Assembly (NCBI GenBank): GCA_010094045.1
Contig: ML986638.1
Span: 62,001-126,000, forward strand
Length of the DNA: 64,000 nucleotides
Direction: 5' to 3'
Origin: Lojkania enalia
Taxonomy: Eukaryota; Ascomycota; Dothideomycetes; Pleosporales
Made by a program: the position numbers and the translations under genes. This document shows positions 58,009-64,000 of this stretch, one piece after another (positions within the stretch are counted from its first letter, which is position 1; each line of letters begins with the position of its first letter). The notes under the pieces were generated by a model. It had not been told where the DNA came from and did no database searches. It saw nothing but the letters and a program-made list of their open reading frames with translations.

Positions 58009-58708
58009 TTTCGCGTCGTTGTTGATGAGTAGTTATTGGGGGACGCGAGACAGAGCCTGGAAGTTGTGGTCGCGATGATGCTTGCGGTGAGTGTTGGTGG
58101 AAAGAGTTGGGGCTGAGAAAAGTTGCCGGGAATGCGGGTTTAATAAGATCTGCCCAGGCACGCACGTCCCTGGAAATTCTTTAGGCGTGATATCATGGAA
58201 CCAAAGAATCACGGCCAATGGTAGCAGCGCTTTCAATCACCACGCCAGCCTCCTCCGCTAACAATATATAAACAATGGGCAACTTATCACGCTTTACACA
58301 TGCCCTTACTTTTTCACCTATAAGCCAAAGGTACCCTATCAACTTTGCCAGTTTGCAAATGCGAGTGGCAGACAATGGCCTCAACGATAGGTCATAACGC
58401 TTTTCGGGTCATTACCGATAGTCCCTTTCATAACTGATCTGCCTATTTCTTTCTAGCCCACCTGGATTCATGTAAAAACACCGGCCTACTATCCCTGCAC
58501 GTGTCCCCGTATCCTAAAATCACGTGACCCCACCGGCTGCCTCGATCATCCTTCCATTCATCGATGAGGTCCCGGGTCACATCTACTTGGCGTCTGACCG
58601 ACTCATAAAACTCCAACCTTTATCTCTCCCATCTATCCTGTAAAGCCTCAAACCTAAGATATAGAAGCCGACTTGCTGTAAATTGTTCAGCGCTGCAATG
58701 CCGACATA
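58009..58708. promoter_or_regulatory. Divergent region, RCC1 / 5'-nucleotidase
   Basis: 700 bp between divergent genes, with no recognised RNA gene. Short overlapping minus-strand ORFs at 57980-58384 have no family. Confidence 0.4.
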
Positions 58709-60676
58709 ATGTTTGCCTCATCTTTCGCGCTTGCTTCTCTCTTTGGGTATGCCTTATCCGCGCAGCCATCAGCCCCTTCTCCGATTGCGGCGCCACTGCG
58801 CGAGTTGCCATGGGCCCAACTGAATTTCCTGCATACCACCGACATACATGGCTGGTGGGGAGGACATCTGCAAGAGTGAGTTTACTTGGATAATCAAGCA
58901 GATTTCTTGTACAAGCTTTCCCACGTGACGTGCAGTGCTAACCGCTCCAGGCCTTCGTACTCGGCCGACTGGGGCGACTACATATCATTTGCCAAACATC
59001 TACAAGATAGAGCGGATGACGAGGGTTCAGATCTCCTTCTCATCGACACCGGAGACCGTGTCGAGGGCAACGGGATTTACGATGGCTCCGATCCAAAGGG
59101 GAAATTCACATATGATATTGCAAAGGAGCAGCGCATCGACTTAATATGTTCGGGAAACCACGAGCTCTACAAGCGGAACTCCTCGGAGGGTGAATACTAC
59201 CATACAGTCCCCAACTTCGAGGGCAACTACATTGCGTCGAACCTTGACATTTATAGCCCCAAGACAGGGAAGCTCGAGCCGCTTGCCCAGCGGTACAAGA
59301 AGTTTACCACCAAGAATCAGGGTATACGGATCCTGGCATTTGGATTCATATTTGACTTCACAGGCAACGCGAACAACACCGTCGTCCACACAGTCGACAA
59401 CACAGTGAAAGAAGAATGGTTTCGAGAAGCTCTGCGGGACAAGGATGTCGATCTTATCATTGTCTTCGGCCATGTCGATATCCGCTCTCACGAGTACGCC
59501 ACATTATTTTCAACGATCCGGTCGGCCCATTGGGACACTCCCATACAGTTCTTCGGGGGCCACACTCATATTCGCGACTACAAGATTTTCGACGCCAAAT
59601 CCGTCGCACTAGAGAGCGGCCGTTACATGGAAACAATCGGCTTCATGTCGATTGACGGGCTGAGCACAGGCGGAGCCATGGACCACCCTACCGTCCCCCA
59701 AAAGTCTAAAATCACATTCTCTCGCCGATACATCGACAATAACCTCTTCTCGCTGCACCACCACAGCGGGAAAGATAGCAAAACATTTCCAACAGAGCTC
59801 GGTCTAAACGTCTCGAGCCACATCAACGAAGCCCGGAAATCCCTAAACCTCGGAAAACGCTACGGCTGTGCGCCGCACGACTTGTGGGTCAACCGTCGAC
59901 CGTACCCACACGAGGAGAGCATCTTCTCCTGGCTAGAGAACGAAGTTCTACCCGATCAAATCAGCCAGTCATCCCGGATGCAGGACGGAAATAAGGCCCT
60001 AGTGATTACGAATACTGGAGGTATCCGTTTCGACATCTTCAAGGGCGCTTTTACAAGGGATACTACCTTCCTCGTCTCCCCCTTCACCTCGGGCCTCCAC
60101 TACCTCAAATCCGTGCCCTACAAATCCGCAAGTCGGGTCCTGAAACTGCTCAACAACGAAGGCCCAATCCTTGAGCTGCTATCTGAACAGAACGTCTTGC
60201 TGCAACCGCCGCAGGTCCTCGCCGCTCGTACGAGGCCGCATCTCTTGTCCTCTCCGGACAGTCGATTTTCTGACCCGCAGAATGGCTTAGTGCAATCCCC
60301 GCTATTGTATAATACCGATCCGCTGATCCCAGGGTACACGACCAAGGACGATGCAGGCTCAGATGGCGACGACACACTCCACGCGTCTATCCCATTCTAC
60401 GAGGTCCCCAACTGCATCCAAGCCGCCGTGAATTTCTCGCCCTCCTCTTCATCCGTCCAAAACTCGCAAGCGGAAGGACAGGACGAACCGGAAGCAGTGG
60501 ACCTCATCTATAACTCCTTCATCGAGCCGTGGATCATCCTCGCGCTGAAGTACCTAGGCGAGGATTACGAGGCTGAGGACGCGGAGATGTTTCGTGAGGG
60601 AATCAGCTTCACAGAGATTATAACCGCATGGGTAAGGGGGAACTGGGGAATTGAGGGGAAGACATGTCCGGAGTAG
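58709..60676 (+). CDS. Secreted metallophosphoesterase, 5'-nucleotidase-like (YHR202W type)
   Basis: Two exons (58709-58875 and 58951-60676) encode about 630 aa. A signal peptide ([20 protein letters not shown]) precedes the calcineurin-like domain: [34 protein letters not shown], and [10 protein letters not shown] with its metal-binding histidines. A C-terminal 5'-nucleotidase-type domain contains [10 protein letters not shown] and SPFTSGL. The architecture matches yeast YHR202W and fungal vacuolar or secreted phosphoesterases. Substrate is unknown. Confidence 0.88.
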
Positions 60677-61569
60677 AGGATCGGTGTATGTAGACGGGTA
60701 AGGTGAGGCGTTTGATTTGGTTGGTGCATAGCGTACATATTTGGGATTTCTTTTATGCGGAGAATAGACCATGTATCCAGACATGAGCAAATATATCATT
60801 AGGGCTTTATACATTCACAGTACATATTAGATGCCTTTGTGATATCAGCTGATAATATCTGTACACCTCATATTGACCCCTCCCTTCATATAGAACCTTC
60901 ATGCATACATAGACTTTACATCCCCTCCTTCCTCCACCGCACTTGGAGCCTAGAAGCCCGCAGGGAAAAAAAACTACAAAGCAAATGGGGAATCAATAAT
61001 CAAAGACGCCTAGAAGCATCTCATCGCATCGCACCGCATCATGCTTATCTCTACATCCATGAACTCGGAGCCAACCAAAATCAAGCCTTTGAGGAAAATC
61101 AATGATATGAAAAATGGACTCCCCTAATGCAACATATCTCTACAACCCATCCCCCCGGCATGATTCAAGCTAGGGCGGTAGCACCTATGCTACACTAATT
61201 TCAAACAAAAATAAATAAATGTGTGGGAATAGCGATATCAAACTGAGGCAAAGGAGAGATGCGAACAATACATGAGGCGAGGCACGGAAAGTACTAGTAC
61301 GTTGAGAAAGGAACCTTGCAATGAACGTATTCATTACCAGGGCGAGAACGCTCATGGCAGTGCTAGTCAGTCAAAGGATACTGCAAAGGCTCCCCGAGGG
61401 CCTAATCAGCAAGTTAGCCAACACCCAAAGGAAATCAAACTTCGAAGGATGTAGAGCGGCCGAGGTATAGCCGACGTTTGAAGAATATAAGGGGGGTTCC
61501 AGCTAGGCTATGCCTACACGGATGGCAAAAAAAAAAAAAAAAAAAAAGAGGAAAAGGAAAAATATAGAC
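60677..61569. other. Convergent intergenic region
   Basis: 890 bp of 3' flank between the phosphoesterase and RING-LON genes, with A21 at 61527-61547. No gene seen. Confidence 0.5.
61527..61547 (+). repeat. A21 homopolymer
   Basis: Twenty-one consecutive A bases just downstream of the RING-LON stop codon (gene on the minus strand). Confidence 0.9.
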
Positions 61570-63237
61570 TCACCATCTCTGCTCCTCAATCCTCCGAATC
61601 CAACTATTTACTAACTTCAGACGTTCGCGGACCCTCGTTGTCTTCAGCAGGAGATATTTCTCCTCTTCTGCAATCGGTAAAACGGTCGCGAACCAGTACG
61701 GAAACAATGACGGGTCATTCGGTGGGCCGCCATAGACTTGCACAATCTTCGTGCTAAGCCAAGGAGCGCTATTCGAACGCATGCGTTCGATGAAGGCCAC
61801 GCAGTGATGGAGCAATTCTTGTGTTGAGAGCATGCTTAGAGCAATCTCGGGATCGACCGGGTGTGGCGGGTTTTGGCTCTGATGTTCCTCGTTGAGGGCA
61901 TGTGCAGCATGCGTCTCTTCAGCCTCCATCATCTCCTCTTCGGTGAGCGAGACGTCTTCCACCCGCTCAACACGGCCAACATTGTATCCATCCAACATGC
62001 CATGATCTCGAACTCGGAACCGATGAACTCCTCTAGTTTCCACGAGGCTGCGGCCATCCCGGAGGAGTTCGAAATTGACAATCTCTAGTATGGTGCCGTA
62101 TTCTAGGAACGGAGTAGAGCCTAGTTCACCCTGGGGCTCCGATGATCGATTGTACATGAGCATACCAAACTGCCTGTTGCCTTCCATACAACGGCGCATC
62201 ATCAGGCGATACCGAGGCTCGAAGATGTGAAGGAACGTCGGCATCGTTGGAAGCGAAAGAGTGCATACAAAGAGCGGTGTACTGAGGACATTTTCTCCAG
62301 GTTGCTCCTCTAGGCTAAGAGCGTTGGCACGCACGGTCACTAGATCGGGACAGAGGCTGTTGAGCAGCGCCACCAGGCGAGCATTGCTGGGCTGATTTTG
62401 CAGAGAAGGAGGAATGTGAAGGTCTTTTCGACATATGGGACATATGCTAGAGTGGTCTAGAACACGGGTGAGGCACCGGCGACAAAAGGTGTGACCACAT
62501 GGCGTTGTAATAGGGTCTAGCATCATGTTATAGCACACCAGACAGTCCAGCTCTCTATGCGCCACATACCGCAATCGAGAAAGTAAAGCAGTGTCTAGAT
62601 CTTGGTATACATCACCGGTTGGCGATAGGCTCTTGTAGACGATATCCGAAGCGATGTGGAGATTTCCACTTTCGGCCATCGTGAAGGTTGATGCTAATCG
62701 GCCACCGCGAAGCTCCATTGAAAAGCGATTTCTTTTTGCCTGTTCTCTTAGAGCATCCGGATCATCACTGGGCTGTATAATTTCTTCGAGGAGCATTGGA
62801 CTGTCCATCTCCAATTGCTTTTGTTTTGAGACCTCATGTCTGATGTGATCCATAAGCTTCATCAGAGTGACATCCACGCTACATTCTCCGGTTGGGTGCA
62901 CAGCATCGCACGTCGGACAGGTAATGCCCAATTGCCGGTCCGGGGTGTTGGGATACGAAATGTTTGGCCGCTGCTGGGGAAAGGGCAAGCAGGAGCGGCA
63001 GAATGTGTGACCGCATGGCAGTGTTACCGGGGCACTGAACGGCTTGGAGTCTCGAGGGCATTGCACTAGACGGACGAGCTGTCTTGCGTCGCCGTGAGCG
63101 ATCGGAGCGGCGTGCTCCTGAGACTCTGCGGAAACTGCATGGTCTAGCATCAAGGCCGAGTGTACCACAGGCGGATCGAAGGACTGCTCCTCGCTCTCTG
63201 AAATGAAACACCTTTTGCCGTCCCGTACCAAATTCAT
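61570..63237 (-). CDS. RING-LON protein (LONRF / fungal CrgA type)
   Basis: A single exon encodes 555 aa. A first RING finger spans about 60-112 (CPRDSKPF...LPCGHTFCRSCLP...CPTC), with a spacing insert. The second RING is at about 232-270 (CLVCYNMMLDPITTPCGHTFCRRCL...CPICR). A LON substrate-binding domain follows from about 315 (PLFVCTLSLPTMPTFLHIFEPRYRLM) to near the end; there is no ATPase or protease domain, so the common label 'ATP-dependent protease' is misleading. It is likely a ubiquitin ligase. In Mucor and Aspergillus the CrgA relative acts in light or carotenoid regulation. The start could be in an upstream exon. Confidence 0.85.
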   Translation of the reverse strand: MNLVRDGKRCFISESEEQSFDPPVVHSALMLDHAVSAESQEHAAPIAHGDARQLVRLVQCPRDSKPFSAPVTLPCGHTFCRSCLPFPQQRPNISYPNTPDRQLGITCPTCDAVHPTGECSVDVTLMKLMDHIRHEVSKQKQLEMDSPMLLEEIIQPSDDPDALREQAKRNRFSMELRGGRLASTFTMAESGNLHIASDIVYKSLSPTGDVYQDLDTALLSRLRYVAHRELDCLVCYNMMLDPITTPCGHTFCRRCLTRVLDHSSICPICRKDLHIPPSLQNQPSNARLVALLNSLCPDLVTVRANALSLEEQPGENVLSTPLFVCTLSLPTMPTFLHIFEPRYRLMMRRCMEGNRQFGMLMYNRSSEPQGELGSTPFLEYGTILEIVNFELLRDGRSLVETRGVHRFRVRDHGMLDGYNVGRVERVEDVSLTEEEMMEAEETHAAHALNEEHQSQNPPHPVDPEIALSMLSTQELLHHCVAFIERMRSNSAPWLSTKIVQVYGGPPNDPSLFPYWFATVLPIAEEEKYLLLKTTRVRERLKLVNSWIRRIEEQRW

Positions 63238-64000
63238 AAAGCGTCCGGTGATGATGATGCGTCTCTAGACTCCATGTACAACTCGCTGCCCACGGCAACT
63301 TGAGAGGTCGATAGTCGGCGGTCGGGGGCGTGCGGAGGGCAGGATGTCGAGACTGGAGGCGTGCGAATTCGGCGTCGATGCGGTGCTCGGTGGACCTACT
63401 GCTGCGGGCGTTGGAGGCAGCACAAGACGTCGAATGTAGGTGTAGCCTAGGGCGCCACGGGAGGATAGAGGTGTGCTGCTCTGGCCTCTTGTCCGCCCGG
63501 TGGGAGAAGGGTCGAGTAGCGGTAGGGTGGGGAATGCAGGAACAAGACGCCTAGAAGAGTATGCTACTACTGAGGAAAAGAAGGGCACGCGAAGCTCGCT
63601 GGCCGGGGTGTCTAGGAGACAATCGTTGCTGGGCGGGAATGGGAGCAAAAGAGTGTATGTAGAAGGCTGCTGTGCGAGTCAAGATGTAGTCGTCGACGAC
63701 ATCGATGGGGGCCTGCGGGACTGCAAGACATGATTCCGCACGAACAGGAATGCATGATACGTACGTCGTAGCCGGCTGTCAGATCGCCGATGGTGTATTT
63801 CGCGCCCAGGGCTCTCGAAGGCAAAGACAAGCAGGGCCCTGGACCCGCCGCTCCGATCTAGAGGCCGCAATAAAGAAGCTCTGTATCGAGCATCCGCCCA
63901 TCATGGACGCCGGCCGCTAGTCCCCGAATAGCAAACCGTCTATAAATCTCTGCACGGCCTTTGAGCAGTCCGCACAGTTGCTGGCGACATCTTCCGCGCA
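63238..64000. other. Right-edge region, unresolved
   Basis: GC-rich 5' flank of the RING-LON gene. Overlapping Pro/Ser/Arg-rich ORFs (e.g. minus strand 63265-63648) are not clearly coding. At 63917-64000 the minus strand is open to a TAG and encodes 27 residues ending RFIDGLLFGD; this might be the tail of a gene beyond the window, but I cannot confirm it. Confidence 0.3.

Noticed and set aside
63265..63648. 127-codon ORF upstream of the RING-LON gene, possible extra 5' exon
   Set aside because: Pro/Ser/Thr/Arg-rich and could be a GC-rich leader; I found no in-frame splice joining it convincingly to the MNLVRD start.
63917..64000. Open minus-strand frame ending RFIDGLLFGD at the right edge
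   Set aside because: Only 27 residues, too short to identify; kept as a possibility but not called as a gene.

Overview
This window is nuclear DNA from a filamentous ascomycete (Pezizomycotina). The genes carry short introns of about 50-90 bp with GT(A/G)AG-type donors, and every protein I recognise has fungal relatives. The intergenic style would suit Eurotiomycetes, but that is inference. I saw no rRNA, tRNA, CRISPR array, transposon or virus-like gene. Splice sites were placed by hand from reading frame, GT/GC-AG signals and family conservation.

Layout. 1-150: tail of an unidentified gene. 473-13 kb: mostly housekeeping genes: IRC24-like reductase, Vip1-like RRM protein, FGGY ribulokinase, EMC10, a single-RRM protein, Sfh5 and a TMEM135/Tim17-like membrane protein. 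13.6-33.5 kb: a co-located N-acetylglucosamine (GlcNAc) catabolic cluster. 34.5-45 kb: a Rab GTPase, a cytochrome b2-type lactate dehydrogenase, an MFS transporter and a chitin deacetylase with four chitin-binding modules. 47-64 kb: PI-PLC-X protein, Nan1/Utp17, Rpb10, RCC1, a secreted 5'-nucleotidase-like phosphoesterase and a RING-LON protein of the CrgA type.

How the central genes work together. A GH3 beta-N-acetylglucosaminidase-like protein fused to GNAT-like domains could release GlcNAc. A UNC-93/DUF895 MFS protein could import it. A divergent hexokinase (likely GlcNAc kinase) would give GlcNAc-6-P, NagA/DAC1 would give GlcN-6-P, and NagB would give fructose-6-P plus ammonia. An NDT80/PhoG-type factor matching RON1 sits in the middle and is the obvious regulator. 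This gene content matches the RON1-controlled cluster reported in Trichoderma reesei. Two gene pairs (deaminase/transporter and glycosidase/deacetylase) are divergent and share promoters.

The points most worth a second look are unusual gene structures: a start codon split by an intron (deaminase), a 7-nt microexon (GH3-GNAT gene), an in-frame GC-AG intron (RCC1), and the altered GH3 nucleophile signature. There are also large gene-free, often GC-rich, stretches around the cluster.
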